In this document: positions 26,293-36,184 of the stretch, one piece after another
Position numbering within the stretch: position 1 is the first letter of the stretch
Layout of the letters: every line of letters begins with the position of its first letter
DNA from: Klebsiella variicola
Lineage (GTDB): Bacteria; Pseudomonadota; Gammaproteobacteria; Enterobacterales; Enterobacteriaceae
Reading direction: 5' to 3'
Assembly: GCF_000828055.2 (NCBI RefSeq)
Contig: NZ_CP010523.2
Location: 4,216,001 to 4,280,000 of the forward strand
Length of the DNA stretch: 64,000 nucleotides
The notes under the pieces: model-generated
Told to the model about the DNA's origin: nothing
Database searches by the model: none
Seen by the model: only the letters and a program-made list of their open reading frames with translations
Program-made: the position numbers and the translations under genes

Positions 26293-26309
26293 TGCACCAC
26301 AACAGTGCA
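26293..26309 (-). promoter_or_regulatory. NtrC binding site upstream of glnK
   Basis: TGCACCACAACAGTGCA has the TGCAC-N7-GTGCA palindrome of NtrC enhancers, centred about 110 bases from the -12 element. A half-site TGCACC follows at 26325. Confidence 0.85.
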
Positions 26310-26371
26310 TTTAATGTAACGTTTTTGCACCACGGCAGGCCACGCTTTGTTCGCTGCCTGCTGGTGGTGCA

Positions 26372-28150
26372 TCAGGCGCTGAGCGACTCTTCCCGGGCGC
26401 TGGCCGCCAGCTCTTCGCCAGCCAGCTGCAGCTGATACATCTGCCAGTAACGCCCCTTCGCCGCCAGCAGCTGCTGATGGGTGCCCCGCTCGACAGCCTG
26501 ACCGCGATGCAGCACCAGGATGGTATCGGCCTCAACGATGGTTGACAGTCGATGGGCGATAACCACGAGGGTGGTATGCTGGCGGACTTTCGCCAGCGCC
26601 TGCTGGATCGCCTGCTCGGTGCCGGAGTCGATGTTTGCCGTCGCCTCATCCAGAATCAATACCTGCGGGGTCTCCACCAGCACGCGCGCCAGCGCCAACA
26701 GCTGTTTCTGCCCAACGGAGAGGTTATTGCCCTGCTCGCCCAGCTGAGTGTACAGGCCATCGCTCATGCTGCGCGCCACCTCCGCCAGTTGCACCGCCTC
26801 CAGCGCTTCCCAGACCTGCGTCTCACTGATATCCCGACCCAGCGCGACGTTGGCGTAGAAGGTATCCGCCAGCACCACCGGATCCTGTTGCACCATCGCG
26901 ATGCCCCGACGCAACGCGCTGTGGCTGAGGGAAGCAAGCGGCCGGCCATCGATGCGGATCTCCCCGTGGGTTAACGGGTAATAGCCCATCATCAGACTCG
27001 CGAGAGTACTCTTCCCGCTGCCGGTATGCCCGACCAGCGCCACGAAGCTGCGGGAGGGAATATCCAGACTGATATCCTGCAGGACCAGTCGATCCCCCCG
27101 GTAGGCAAAGGAGAGATGGTCAATTTCCACCCGGCCGCTGCTCAGCGGCGCGTCATCCGAGCCCCACGCCTGGCGCGGGCGATCCATCAGCTCAAAAACG
27201 CGTTCGCCGGCGACCACCGCCTGCTGCAGCATCGACTGCTGGGTGGTCAGCTCAATAAGCGGCTCGTTAAGGCGTCCGAGATAGCTGATAAACGCGTACA
27301 GGACCCCGACCTCGATCGTGCCCACCGCGCTAAAGCCAAACAGCATCAGCAGCCCGCACAGCACCAGCGAGGAAAAAAGGCTCAGCAGCGGGCGCAGCAG
27401 AAAACCGTCGAGGCGCAACGTCTGCATCCGCGCCAGATAGTGGGCATAGCTGGCCTCGCGCATCCGTTCGCCAAAGCGCGCCTGCTGGCGGAACTGCTGG
27501 ATCACCCCCATGCCGTTGATCACTTCGTTGAAACCATCGTTGATATCAGCAAGCCAGGCGCGCACCCGGCGCACGATCGGCGTGCTATAGCGCTGATAGA
27601 TGATCATCACGATCAGCACCGCCGGGAAGATCGCGATCGCCACCAGCGCCATCCGCCAGTCGAGGCTAAACATCGCCACCAGCATCGCGCCGATCAGCGC
27701 CGCGCTGCGCAGCACCGTCGCCACCACCGTCACGTACAGATCGCGAATGACTTCCGTATCGTTGGTCACCCGCGAGATAAGCTGCCCAACCGGCTGGGTA
27801 TCAAACTCGCTGAGCGGCTGATGCAGGGCGGCATCCATTACATCGCTACGCAACTGCTGGACGACGCCGACCGCGGCGCGGTTAAACAGCAGCGACTGGT
27901 TATAGTGCAGTAATGCCGCCAGCAGCTGCAGGCCGATATAGGCTACCGCCAGGCCTGCCACCAGCTTCAGCGGGAGCGTATGCTTCGCCACCATATTATC
28001 GATGAAATAGCTGATGAGCAGCGGGCCGCTCACTTCCGCCGCCGCCGCGATCCACATCATCCCCACCGCAATGGCCAGCGGCTTACGCCAGGGAGAACCA
28101 TAGGCCAGCAGGCGTTTAAGCGTCGGCCAGAGTTCGGTAAAGCTACGCAT
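26372..28150 (-). CDS. mdlB: ABC exporter half-transporter MdlB
   Basis: 592 residues from ATG 28150. An N-terminal six-helix exporter domain (about 20–310) is fused to an ATPase (about 335–575) with Walker [10 protein letters not shown], signature LSVGQKQL and Walker [13 protein letters not shown]. It overlaps the end of mdlA by 8 bases and almost certainly pairs with it. Substrate is unknown; the multidrug-like name is historical. A much longer in-frame start lies inside mdlA and was rejected. Confidence 0.95.
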   Translation of the reverse strand: MRSFTELWPTLKRLLAYGSPWRKPLAIAVGMMWIAAAAEVSGPLLISYFIDNMVAKHTLPLKLVAGLAVAYIGLQLLAALLHYNQSLLFNRAAVGVVQQLRSDVMDAALHQPLSEFDTQPVGQLISRVTNDTEVIRDLYVTVVATVLRSAALIGAMLVAMFSLDWRMALVAIAIFPAVLIVMIIYQRYSTPIVRRVRAWLADINDGFNEVINGMGVIQQFRQQARFGERMREASYAHYLARMQTLRLDGFLLRPLLSLFSSLVLCGLLMLFGFSAVGTIEVGVLYAFISYLGRLNEPLIELTTQQSMLQQAVVAGERVFELMDRPRQAWGSDDAPLSSGRVEIDHLSFAYRGDRLVLQDISLDIPSRSFVALVGHTGSGKSTLASLMMGYYPLTHGEIRIDGRPLASLSHSALRRGIAMVQQDPVVLADTFYANVALGRDISETQVWEALEAVQLAEVARSMSDGLYTQLGEQGNNLSVGQKQLLALARVLVETPQVLILDEATANIDSGTEQAIQQALAKVRQHTTLVVIAHRLSTIVEADTILVLHRGQAVERGTHQQLLAAKGRYWQMYQLQLAGEELAASAREESLSA

Positions 28151-29915
28151 CCAGGGCCTCCTCTTGCGCCTGCGGAACCTCGTCAAGCGCGGCTTCCAGC
28201 TGCTGGTAACGATACATGTCGCGGTACCAGCCTGGCTGCACGGCCAGCGCCTCATGGCGGCCACGCTGGGCAATATGCCCATGCTGTAACACCAGAATTT
28301 CACTGGCCTCGGTCAGCGCCGACAGCCGGTGGGCGCTGATAATCACCGTCCGCCCCTCCCCCCACTGGCGCAGGTTGTGCAGGATCTGGTGCTCCGTACG
28401 GCCATCTACCGCCGACAAAGCATCATCAAGGATCAAAATTTCAGCCTCCAGCAGCAGAGCGCGGGCAATCGAGATGCGTTGTTTCTGGCCGCCGGAGAGC
28501 ATCACGCCGCGCTCGCCCACCTCGGTATCGTACCCCTGGGGCAGGCGCAGAATGTCGTCATGCACGCTGGCCAGCCGTGCCACGCGTTCAATCTGCGCTG
28601 GTGTCGCATCCGGTTTGCCCAGCGCGATATTATTGGCGACGGTGTCAGAGAATAAAAATGGCGTCTGATTGACCACCGCCAGCCGGGCGCGCCAGCTGTC
28701 GAGCTGCAGACGCGGCAGCGGCAGATCGTGAAAGCGGATCTCGCCGCTGGTGACGTCAAAATGACGTTGCAGCAGCGCCAGAATGGTACTTTTACCGGCG
28801 CCCGTCGGCCCGCAGATACCCAGCATTTGCCCCGGCTGGAGGGTAAAATTAACCTGCTCCAGCGAAGGTTTACTCGCCTGCGGATAGATGAAGTTGCGGA
28901 TGGCAACCTGCAGGACACCGCGGCCTGCAGGCACTGCTTCAGTACCGTCGTCCACCGCTGGCGCCTCTTCGAGCATCGTGCGGATACGGCCATAGGCCGC
29001 GCTACCGCGCTCAACAATGTTAAACATCCACGCCAGCGCCAGCATCGGCCAGATCATCAGGCCAAGATACATCACAAAGCTGGTCAGCTGGCCCAGCGTC
29101 AGGCTGCCGTGGATCACCATCCAGCTGCCGCCGCCGATAGCCAGCAGGTTAGCGGCCCCAATGGCGATATAGATGGTGGGGTCGAAACGCGCGTCAATGC
29201 GTGCCACGCGCATATTTTTCGCGCCGGTATCGGCGGCATCGGCGGCAAACTGCGCCGACTGGCGATCCTCCAGCCCAAAAGCCTTAATCATGCGGATGCT
29301 GGTCAGGCTCTCCTGTGTGCGATCGTTAAGGCTGGAAAAGGCCGCCTGGGCCACGCGAAAACGTTCGTGAAGCGCATCGCCGTTGCGTTTGATCGCCAGC
29401 GCCATCAGCGGCATCGGCAACAGCGCCAGCAGGGTGAGCTGCCAGCTAATCTGCGTCGACATCACAATCAATACCGCACAGCCCATCACCATCGAATCCA
29501 CCAGGGTTAACACCCCTTCACCGGCGGCAAATACCACCCGGTCAACATCGTTGGTGGCGCGGGCGATCAGATCGCCAGTGCGATGGCGCAAATAGAATGC
29601 CGGATGCTGACGGCTCAGTTGCCGGTAAAAATCTTCCCGCAGTTCGACCGCCAGCTGGTAAGAGGCGCCGAACAGCAGCACGCGCCAGACATAGCGCAGC
29701 AGGTAAACCATTACCGCGACCAGCACCAGCGCGCCGATCCACATCCACACCTTCTCTGCGGTGTAATGTTGTTGCGTCACGCCGTCCACCACAATGCCCA
29801 CCACCTTCGGCGGAATAAGCTGCAGGACGGCAATAATGGCCAGCAGGGCAATCGCGCCAAGATAGCGGCGCCACTCCCGGCGGAAGTACCAGCTGAGTTG
29901 AGCAAATAATCGCAA
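28143..29915 (-). CDS. mdlA: ABC exporter half-transporter MdlA
   Basis: 590 residues, the E. coli length. Six membrane helices followed by an ATPase domain with Walker [10 protein letters not shown], signature LSGGQKQR and Walker [13 protein letters not shown]. The catalytic glutamate after Walker B is Asp here (DDALS), unlike the Glu in MdlB (DEATA), suggesting one degenerate and one consensus ATP site in the heterodimer. First gene of mdlAB, following decR. Confidence 0.95.
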   Translation of the reverse strand: MRLFAQLSWYFRREWRRYLGAIALLAIIAVLQLIPPKVVGIVVDGVTQQHYTAEKVWMWIGALVLVAVMVYLLRYVWRVLLFGASYQLAVELREDFYRQLSRQHPAFYLRHRTGDLIARATNDVDRVVFAAGEGVLTLVDSMVMGCAVLIVMSTQISWQLTLLALLPMPLMALAIKRNGDALHERFRVAQAAFSSLNDRTQESLTSIRMIKAFGLEDRQSAQFAADAADTGAKNMRVARIDARFDPTIYIAIGAANLLAIGGGSWMVIHGSLTLGQLTSFVMYLGLMIWPMLALAWMFNIVERGSAAYGRIRTMLEEAPAVDDGTEAVPAGRGVLQVAIRNFIYPQASKPSLEQVNFTLQPGQMLGICGPTGAGKSTILALLQRHFDVTSGEIRFHDLPLPRLQLDSWRARLAVVNQTPFLFSDTVANNIALGKPDATPAQIERVARLASVHDDILRLPQGYDTEVGERGVMLSGGQKQRISIARALLLEAEILILDDALSAVDGRTEHQILHNLRQWGEGRTVIISAHRLSALTEASEILVLQHGHIAQRGRHEALAVQPGWYRDMYRYQQLEAALDEVPQAQEEALDA

Positions 29916-29957
29916 GCAGTAAAATCCTGATTTGTAATGGGTTACGGCGCAATACCG

Positions 29958-30416
29958 TTATTCGACAGGCAAGGCGGTGGTATATTTTATCTGTTCCATG
30001 GCAAAACTCGAAGTGACATCCGACAGCCCCGGCACGCTGTTCACTAAACGTTTATAAAAATCGTCATAGCGTTTCATATCGGCCACCTGCACCCGCAGCA
30101 GGTAATCATACTCTCCTGCCATCCGCCAGAAGCCGAGCACCTCCGCCATCTGCGTCACTTCGCTCACAAAATGGCCATACCAGTCGCTGCTGTGATGCTG
30201 AGTCTTGATCAGGACAAACGCCGTCAGGCCCAGCCCCACCTTTTCGGCATCCAGTAAGGCGACGCGCCCGCGCAAAATACCTTCATCTTCGAGCCTTTTC
30301 AGGCGCTTCCAGCAGGGCGTGGTGGTCAGATTAACGGCATCGGCCAGCGCCTGCAAAGAGAGGGTGCAATCTTCCTGCAGCAGCGCCAGCAGCTTACGGT
30401 CAATTTTATCTAGCAT
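29958..30416 (-). CDS. decR: Lrp/AsnC family cysteine-responsive regulator
   Basis: 152 residues, nearly identical in pattern to E. coli DecR (YbaO). An N-terminal winged helix (about 1–60; [23 protein letters not shown]) and a RAM ligand-binding domain follow. In E. coli it activates cysteine detoxification genes when cysteine is high. Here it is divergent from a PLP cysteine-metabolising enzyme, an arrangement known in Pantoea as ccdR–ccdA, so that gene is the probable target. Confidence 0.95.
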   Translation of the reverse strand: MLDKIDRKLLALLQEDCTLSLQALADAVNLTTTPCWKRLKRLEDEGILRGRVALLDAEKVGLGLTAFVLIKTQHHSSDWYGHFVSEVTQMAEVLGFWRMAGEYDYLLRVQVADMKRYDDFYKRLVNSVPGLSDVTSSFAMEQIKYTTALPVE

Positions 30417-30428
30417 AGGGCATCCGAA

Positions 30429-30443
30429 GAGAAAATTTTGCTC
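30429..30443. promoter_or_regulatory. Candidate DecR operator
   Basis: GAGAAAATTTTGCTC is an almost perfect palindrome in the 115-base region between decR and the desulfhydrase gene. Lrp-type regulators bind such AT-centred palindromes. Inferred only. Confidence 0.4.
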
Positions 30444-30531
30444 TCATAATGGTAATCCAAAGGCTAAATGGCAACAATTTTTCCTGCGCTTTCCGCTAAG
30501 CTAGGCACAAAATGACAAACAGGAAATCACG

Positions 30532-31584
30532 ATGAATAGCGCCTGGGTTAAACATGCCATTAGCGAAATCAACGCCGACTATCAGCGCTCCGCCGACACG
30601 CACCTGATCCGTCTGGCGCTGCCCGCGTTTCCGGGCATCCACCTGTATCTGAAAGATGAAAGCACCCACCCTACCGGCAGCCTTAAACATCGCCTGGCGA
30701 GGTCGCTGTTTCTCTATGGCCTGTGCAACGGCTGGATCAAAGAAGGTACGCCGATTATTGAATCCTCCTCGGGTTCAACCGCCGTTTCGGAGGCCTACTT
30801 CGCCCGCCTGCTGGGGCTGCCGTTTATCGCCGTGATGCCTTCCTGCACCGCCAAACGTAAGATCGAACAGATCGAGTTTTACGGCGGACGCTGCCATTTT
30901 GTGCAGAGCGCCTGCGAAATCTACGATGCTTCCGAAACGCTGGCCCGCGAGCTGAACGGCCATTATATGGATCAATTCACCTTTGCCGAGCGGGCCACCG
31001 ACTGGCGCGGCAATAACAATATCGCCGACAGTATTTTCCGTCAGATGAGCCATGAACCGCACCCGCAGCCGTCATGGATCGTCATGAGCGCCGGCACCGG
31101 CGGCACCTCGGCAACCATTGGCCGCTATATTCGCAGCCAGGGCCATGAGACGCAGCTGATGGTCGTTGATCCGCAGAATTCGGTCTTCCTCGAATACTGG
31201 CAGACCCGCGACGCCACCCTGCGCAGCCCGGTCGGCAGCAAAATTGAAGGCATCGGCCGCCCACGCGTCGAACCGTCATTTATTCCCGACGTCGTCGACG
31301 AGATGCTGCGCGTACCGGATGCGGCGAGCGTGGCCACCGCCCTGTGGCTGGAAACACAGCTTGGGCGCAAGGTCGGCGCTTCTACCGGCACCAATATGTG
31401 GGGCGTATTGCAGCTGGCCGCGCGGATGCGCGAGGAAGGGCGAACGGGTTCCATCGTCACGCTGTTGTGCGACAGCGGTGAGCGCTACCTGGAAACCTAT
31501 TACAACCCGCAGTGGGTGGCCGCCAATATCGGCGATATCGCGCCCAGGCAGGCGGAGATCGCCGCGCTGGTCGGCAGGCGATAA
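30532..31584 (+). CDS. ccdA: PLP-dependent cysteine desulfhydrase candidate (cysteine synthase fold)
   Basis: 350 residues. It has the fold-type II PLP architecture of cysteine synthase: PLP lysine Lys52 in HPTGSLKHR, the substrate loop [11 protein letters not shown] and the phosphate loop [12 protein letters not shown]. Divergent from decR, as CcdA of Pantoea is from CcdR; that enzyme degrades excess cysteine to pyruvate, ammonia and sulfide. Family placement is clear; the desulfhydrase activity and symbol are inferred from context. E. coli K-12 has no gene here. Confidence 0.8.
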   Translation: MNSAWVKHAISEINADYQRSADTHLIRLALPAFPGIHLYLKDESTHPTGSLKHRLARSLFLYGLCNGWIKEGTPIIESSSGSTAVSEAYFARLLGLPFIAVMPSCTAKRKIEQIEFYGGRCHFVQSACEIYDASETLARELNGHYMDQFTFAERATDWRGNNNIADSIFRQMSHEPHPQPSWIVMSAGTGGTSATIGRYIRSQGHETQLMVVDPQNSVFLEYWQTRDATLRSPVGSKIEGIGRPRVEPSFIPDVVDEMLRVPDAASVATALWLETQLGRKVGASTGTNMWGVLQLAARMREEGRTGSIVTLLCDSGERYLETYYNPQWVAANIGDIAPRQAEIAALVGRR

Positions 31585-31611
31585 AAAAAGCCAGATAGAA
31601 AACTATCTGGC
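31583..31611 (-). terminator. Terminator after cof
   Basis: GCCAGATAG-TTTT-CTATCTGGC with seven U on the minus strand. It lies between the convergent ccdA-type and cof genes. Confidence 0.88.
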
Positions 31612-31628
31612 TTGCCGGAAGGGTCTCT

Positions 31629-32447
31629 CTATTCGGGGGAATAAGGAAGATCAGGATTATCCAGCCAATGCGTTAAAAAGTGGGAGACCGCCTGATGCCG
31701 GCAGTCTCCGATAACCTGAAGATGCGGCAGCTCGGCTTTCAGCTGCGGCATCGCGTTGCCCATGATAAAACCCCGCCCAACGCTGCCCAGCATCTCGCGG
31801 TCATTCATCGCATCGCCAAACGCCATGCACTCCTGCAGGGTGAAGCCTAAGTGCTGGCTGAGCACCGCCAGCGCCGCACCTTTATTACACCCGACCGGCA
31901 GCACTTCCAGACAGTCCATCGCCGAGAAGCAGAGAAACGCGCGATCGCCCAGCGTCTCATTCAGTTGGATCCGCAGGCGGCGGAGATCGTCATGATCGCC
32001 GCAAAAACAGATCTTGGTGACATGCTGCGCCGACATGCGTTTCGGATCGCACAGTTGATAGTGAAAGCCGCTGAAGACATGCGCTTGCAACAATTCAGGC
32101 CTTGCCTGACCGGTGAACCAGCCGCCATCGTTAAACACATGCATGCTGGCCTGAGTATCCCATTTGCTGTGCAGCACCGCTTCCGCCGCCTCGGGAGCGA
32201 GATCCTGGCGATAAAGCTCCTCCCCTTCCAGCGAATGGATGCGCGTCCCGTTGCCGGTGATCAGAAATGCGTCCAGGGAAAATTCGCCAATCACATGGTG
32301 CATCTCCAGCACATGGCGACCGGTAGCGAACGTCAGGGTGATATTACGTTCCCGCAGCCGTTTCAGCGCGGTGAGCGTTTGCTCGCCGAGACGATGGTCC
32401 GGCATCAGCAGGGTGCCGTCCATATCAAATGCGGCCAGTTTTGCCAT
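31629..32447 (-). CDS. cof: HAD phosphatase Cof (HMP-PP hydrolase)
   Basis: 272 residues from ATG 32447, equal to E. coli Cof; longer starts add unrelated residues. A type IIB HAD hydrolase: motif I DMDGTL (nucleophile Asp8), motif II ATGR, and the late [10 protein letters not shown]. It hydrolyses HMP-pyrophosphate, PLP and similar phosphates in the cytoplasm, linked to thiamin-pathway toxicity resistance. Divergent from ybaE. Confidence 0.94.
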   Translation of the reverse strand: MAKLAAFDMDGTLLMPDHRLGEQTLTALKRLRERNITLTFATGRHVLEMHHVIGEFSLDAFLITGNGTRIHSLEGEELYRQDLAPEAAEAVLHSKWDTQASMHVFNDGGWFTGQARPELLQAHVFSGFHYQLCDPKRMSAQHVTKICFCGDHDDLRRLRIQLNETLGDRAFLCFSAMDCLEVLPVGCNKGAALAVLSQHLGFTLQECMAFGDAMNDREMLGSVGRGFIMGNAMPQLKAELPHLQVIGDCRHQAVSHFLTHWLDNPDLPYSPE

Positions 32448-32574
32448 GGTGTATTCCCCGATGTGTGATGGGCTTCGCTTGTGTTGCAGTATCACCTGGG
32501 ATATACGGAAGTAATAGTGAATAGATATTATTAATTGTTCCGGGTTTACAGCGGCCCGGTGGATGACGGCCCCC

Positions 32575-34275
32575 ATGCGACTCTTACACCGTTTAAATCA
32601 ATACCAGCGATTGTGGCAACCCTCAGCCGGGGCGCCGCAGCAGGTGACCGTCGGCGAACTGGCGGAGCGCTGTTTTTGTAGCGAACGCCACGTCCGCACT
32701 CTGCTGCGTCAGGCGCAGGAGGCGGGGTGGCTAAGCTGGCAGGCCAGCTCCGGGCGCGGCAAACGCGGACAGCTCTCATTTCACAAAACCCCGGAAAGTC
32801 TGCGCAACGAGATGATGGAGCAGGCGCTGAACAACGGTCAGCAGCAAAACGCGCTGGAGCTGGCGCAGCTGGCCCCGGTGGAGCTGAAAGCCCTGCTCCA
32901 TCCCTTCCTCGGCGGTCAGTGGCAAAACAATACTCCGACGCTGCGTATTCCTTACTATCGCCCACTGGAGCCGCTGCGTCCTGGCTTTCTCCCCGGACGC
33001 GCCGAGCAGCATCTGGCCGGGCAGATCTATGCCGGGCTGACGCGCTTCGATGAAGGCGACAATATGCCGATCGGCGATCTGGCGCATCACTGGCAGGTCT
33101 CACCGGACGGCCTGCGCTGGCATTTTTACATTCGCTCCACGCTGTACTGGCACAATGGCGATGCGGTGCAAACCGCACAGCTACGGCAGCGGTTACGGTT
33201 GCTGCTTGAGCTGCCCGCCTTACGGACCCTCTTCGCCAGCATCAGCCGTATCGATGTCACTCACGCCCAGTGTCTCACCATCACGCTGCATCGTCCTGAC
33301 TACTGGCTGCCGTTCCGCCTGGCCAGCTACTGCAGCGTGCTGGCGCATCCCGACGATCCGGCCATCGGCTGCGGGCCATTCCGCCTGAAGCGGTTTAGTC
33401 CGGAACTCGTCCGCCTGGAGAACCATCCCCGGTACCACCTGCAGCATCCGCTGATCCAGGCGGTGGAATACTGGATCACTCCTCAGCTCTTTGACCGCGA
33501 TCTCGGCACCAGTTGCCGCCACCCGGTGCAGATCACCATCGGCGATCGCGAAGAGCTCCACAATCTGCGCCAGGTCAGCAACCGTATCAGCCTTGGCTTC
33601 TGCTATCTGACCCTGCGCCACAGCCCGCGTCTTAGTAAAACGCAGGCCCAGCGGCTGGTGTCGATAATCCATCACTCGTCGCTGCTGGAAACGCTGCCGC
33701 TGGAGGAGGATCTGATTACGCCAAGCCATGAGGTGCTGCCGGGATGGTCCATCCCGCAGGGACCGGAAAACAACGCGGTGCCGCTGCCGGCCAGGCTCAC
33801 TCTGCTCTATCATCTGCCGGTCGAGCTTCATGCGATGGCCGAGCAACTGAGGCAACGGCTGGCTCTGCTGGGCTGCGAACTGACGATCATTTTTCATGAC
33901 GCCAAAAACTGGGAAGGCTGTCAGCATCTGGGGCAGGCCGACCTGATGATGGGCGACCGACTGATCGGCGAAGCGCCGGAGTACGCCCTGGAGCAGTGGC
34001 TGCGCTGCGATATGCTGTGGCCTAATTTGCTGACCGGGGCGCAATATGCCCATCTGCAGGCGACATTAGACGCCGTGCAGTCTCAGCCCGACGCCCGCAG
34101 CCGCAACGATGCGCTGCGCAACGTCTTCAACAGTCTGATGGAAGACGCCATCATGACGCCGTTGTTTAAGTATAACTATCGGATCAGCGCGCCGCCGGGG
34201 GTCAATGGCCTGCGCCTCAACGCCCGGGGCTGGTTTGACTTCGCCAGCGCCTGGCTGCCGGCCTCGTTGACGTGA
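32575..34275 (+). CDS. ybaE: SgrR-like protein YbaE: DNA-binding plus solute-binding domain
   Basis: 566 residues from the Met that aligns with E. coli YbaE ([15 protein letters not shown]). Residues 1–115 form an SgrR-type winged helix; from about 150 on there is a periplasmic-binding-protein-like domain (family 5), here used in the cytoplasm as no signal peptide exists. It resembles SgrR, which activates sgrS on sugar-phosphate stress. Ligand and targets of YbaE are not established. Divergent from cof and upstream of queC. Confidence 0.93.
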   Translation: MRLLHRLNQYQRLWQPSAGAPQQVTVGELAERCFCSERHVRTLLRQAQEAGWLSWQASSGRGKRGQLSFHKTPESLRNEMMEQALNNGQQQNALELAQLAPVELKALLHPFLGGQWQNNTPTLRIPYYRPLEPLRPGFLPGRAEQHLAGQIYAGLTRFDEGDNMPIGDLAHHWQVSPDGLRWHFYIRSTLYWHNGDAVQTAQLRQRLRLLLELPALRTLFASISRIDVTHAQCLTITLHRPDYWLPFRLASYCSVLAHPDDPAIGCGPFRLKRFSPELVRLENHPRYHLQHPLIQAVEYWITPQLFDRDLGTSCRHPVQITIGDREELHNLRQVSNRISLGFCYLTLRHSPRLSKTQAQRLVSIIHHSSLLETLPLEEDLITPSHEVLPGWSIPQGPENNAVPLPARLTLLYHLPVELHAMAEQLRQRLALLGCELTIIFHDAKNWEGCQHLGQADLMMGDRLIGEAPEYALEQWLRCDMLWPNLLTGAQYAHLQATLDAVQSQPDARSRNDALRNVFNSLMEDAIMTPLFKYNYRISAPPGVNGLRLNARGWFDFASAWLPASLT

Positions 34276-34341
34276 GAGAGCTGGTCGCCGCGCGCGTCTG
34301 GCGCTACCATAGCGCCTTTACTCATTTAGTCAGGAATTGCC

Positions 34342-35043
34342 ATGAAACGCGCCGTAGTTGTCTTCAGCGGAGGACAAGATTCAACCACCTGTCTGGTGCA
34401 GGCTCTGCAACAGTATGATGAAGTGCATTGCGTCACTTTTGATTATGGCCAACGCCACCGCGCGGAAATCGACGTTGCGCGCGAACTCGCCCTGAAACTG
34501 GGCGCCGTCGCGCATAAAGTGCTGGACGTCACTCTGCTCAACGAACTGGCAGTCAGCAGCCTGACCCGCGATAACATTCCGGTACCGGACTATCAGCCTG
34601 ATGCCGAAGGCATTCCCAACACCTTTGTCCCCGGGCGCAATATTCTGTTTTTAACCCTGACGGCAATCTACGCCTATCAGGTGAAAGCCGAAGCCATCAT
34701 CACCGGCGTGTGCGAGACCGACTTCTCCGGCTACCCGGACTGTCGCGATGAGTTTGTCAAAGCGCTGCACCACGCCGTCAGCCTTGGGATGGCGAAAGAT
34801 ATTCGCTTTGAGACGCCGCTGATGTGGCTGAATAAAGCCGAGACCTGGGCGCTTGCCGACTTCTGGGGTCAGCTGGATCTGGTGCGCCAGGAAACCCTCA
34901 CCTGCTACAACGGCATTAAGGGCGATGGCTGCGGCCAGTGCGCCGCCTGTAACCTGCGCGCAAACGGACTCAACCAGTATCTGGGGGACAAGGTTGGCGT
35001 AATGGCGGTGATGAAGCAAAAAACCGGGCTGGCACAGGCATAG
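34342..35043 (+). CDS. queC: 7-cyano-7-deazaguanine (preQ0) synthase
   Basis: 233 residues. An ATP-dependent N-type PP-loop enzyme ([13 protein letters not shown] at the N-terminus) that converts carboxydeazaguanine to preQ0 in queuosine biosynthesis. The zinc site CxxxxxxxxCxxCxxC is visible near residue 190 ([16 protein letters not shown]). Downstream lies a REP-like pair before the convergent fadM. Confidence 0.97.
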   Translation: MKRAVVVFSGGQDSTTCLVQALQQYDEVHCVTFDYGQRHRAEIDVARELALKLGAVAHKVLDVTLLNELAVSSLTRDNIPVPDYQPDAEGIPNTFVPGRNILFLTLTAIYAYQVKAEAIITGVCETDFSGYPDCRDEFVKALHHAVSLGMAKDIRFETPLMWLNKAETWALADFWGQLDLVRQETLTCYNGIKGDGCGQCAACNLRANGLNQYLGDKVGVMAVMKQKTGLAQA

Positions 35044-35067
35044 CCTCCGGGGCGCGATTTACCGGAG
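35044..35067. repeat. REP-like imperfect inverted repeat 1
   Basis: CTCCGG and CCGGAG bracket a short spacer just after the queC stop. Probably half of a REP pair with the element at 35082. Confidence 0.45.
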
Positions 35068-35081
35068 CTTTGACTCAAATT

Positions 35082-35114
35082 CCCCGGTAGCGCGACGCTT
35101 ACCGGGGCTACGGG
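35082..35114. repeat. REP element
   Basis: CCCCGGTAGCG … GCTTACCGGGG forms a bulged GC stem followed by CTACGGG, the usual make-up of enterobacterial REP sequences. Located between convergent queC and fadM. Confidence 0.7.
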
Positions 35115-35154
35115 TTCATCACCTGCCGTGGGCCCGTCACTCGCACGTCGGTTG

Positions 35155-35556
35155 TTAGCGCAAGTTCATCTGGTCAAGTTTCTCACGCAACTCCCCTTCC
35201 AGTGGCAGCGCCTTCTGGGTCTTCAAATCGATACAGACGAAGGTAATCAGCGCATCGGCCACCACTTCGCCATTGGGGTTGAGGGTGACCACCTGACTAA
35301 GGGTGCCGCTTTTGCCGTTGAGTTGCTCCAGTTTGCTGCTCACTGTCAGCACATCGCCCAGCACCGCCGGACGACGGTAGTTAATATTGATATTCACCAC
35401 CACGAAGGCGATGTTTTTCTCCATCATCCACTGAAACGCGGGGCTGTTTTCCAGGCCGTCCCAGCGGGCTTCCTCAAGGAACTCCAGGTAACGTGCGTTG
35501 TTCACATGCTGGTAGACGTCCAGATGATAGCCGCGAACTTTAATTTGTGTCTGCAT
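35155..35556 (-). CDS. fadM: Long-chain acyl-CoA thioesterase
   Basis: 133 residues, a single hotdog domain of the 4-hydroxybenzoyl-CoA thioesterase/YbgC type. The catalytic-loop sequence RGYHLDVYQHVNNARYLEF with its Asp is at the N-terminus. FadM of E. coli hydrolyses 3,5-tetradecadienoyl-CoA and other products that would block beta-oxidation. Convergent with queC. Confidence 0.95.
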   Translation of the reverse strand: MQTQIKVRGYHLDVYQHVNNARYLEFLEEARWDGLENSPAFQWMMEKNIAFVVVNININYRRPAVLGDVLTVSSKLEQLNGKSGTLSQVVTLNPNGEVVADALITFVCIDLKTQKALPLEGELREKLDQMNLR

Positions 35557-35667
35557 AGCACTAATGCCTTTCTGTTATTGTTGTTTATGAGGTAAGAGGT
35601 CACACCACTTGATGCAACCTCTTTATCCTGGCAAAAAATCACCGCTGTGCAAGGTCTGGCATAAAAT

Positions 35668-36036
35668 TTACAGCGTCAGATGGGCTAAATTGCGCTCCAC
35701 CAGCGCGCTCCCCATTCCCGGGACCTGCTTCAGATCATCGAGGGTTTTGAACGGCCCGTACTCTTCGCGGTAGCTGACAATGGCCTGGGCTTTTTTCAAC
35801 CCTACGCCATTCAACGCCTGCGCCAGCTGTTCGGCGCTGGCGTGGTTAATGCTGACTTTTGTCGCCCCGTTGTCGGTGTCGCCGGGCACCGCTTCCGCCT
35901 TCGCCGAAGCGGTCGCCTGCACATTTTCTTTATTCACTACCGCTTTACCGCTGGCGGGTGCCGCCTGCGCCCCCTGTACCCCTACCGCGAAAACCAGAAC
36001 GCCCGCGGCCATCAGTGTTTTTATTCCATATTTCAT
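35668..36036 (-). CDS. ybaV: ComEA-like helix-hairpin-helix protein YbaV
   Basis: 122 residues. A signal peptide (about 25 residues, ending QGAQA-AP) targets it to the periplasm. The C-terminal half has two helix-hairpin-helix motifs (SINHASAEQLAQALNGVG; LKQVPGMGSALVERN), the non-specific DNA-binding fold of ComEA. A role in periplasmic DNA binding or uptake is plausible but unproven. Followed downstream by fadM, preceded by ppiD. Confidence 0.92.
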   Translation of the reverse strand: MKYGIKTLMAAGVLVFAVGVQGAQAAPASGKAVVNKENVQATASAKAEAVPGDTDNGATKVSINHASAEQLAQALNGVGLKKAQAIVSYREEYGPFKTLDDLKQVPGMGSALVERNLAHLTL

Positions 36037-36119
36037 GCTGATATCTCCTTGTGTGTAGACAGCAAGGTTACGATAGCGTCAGTGCGGATGGCCGACAAAA
36101 GGCAAATCACAGAAATGGA

Positions 36120-36141
36120 AAGGGCCGCGAAAGCGGCCCTT
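36120..36141 (-). terminator. Terminator after ppiD
   Basis: AGGGCCGC-TTTC-GCGGCCCT followed by a U-rich stretch on the minus strand, 45 bases past the ppiD stop. Confidence 0.7.
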
Positions 36142-36184
36142 GAGGATTACATCATGTTGCTCATTTTTGCGAAACGACGCGAAA

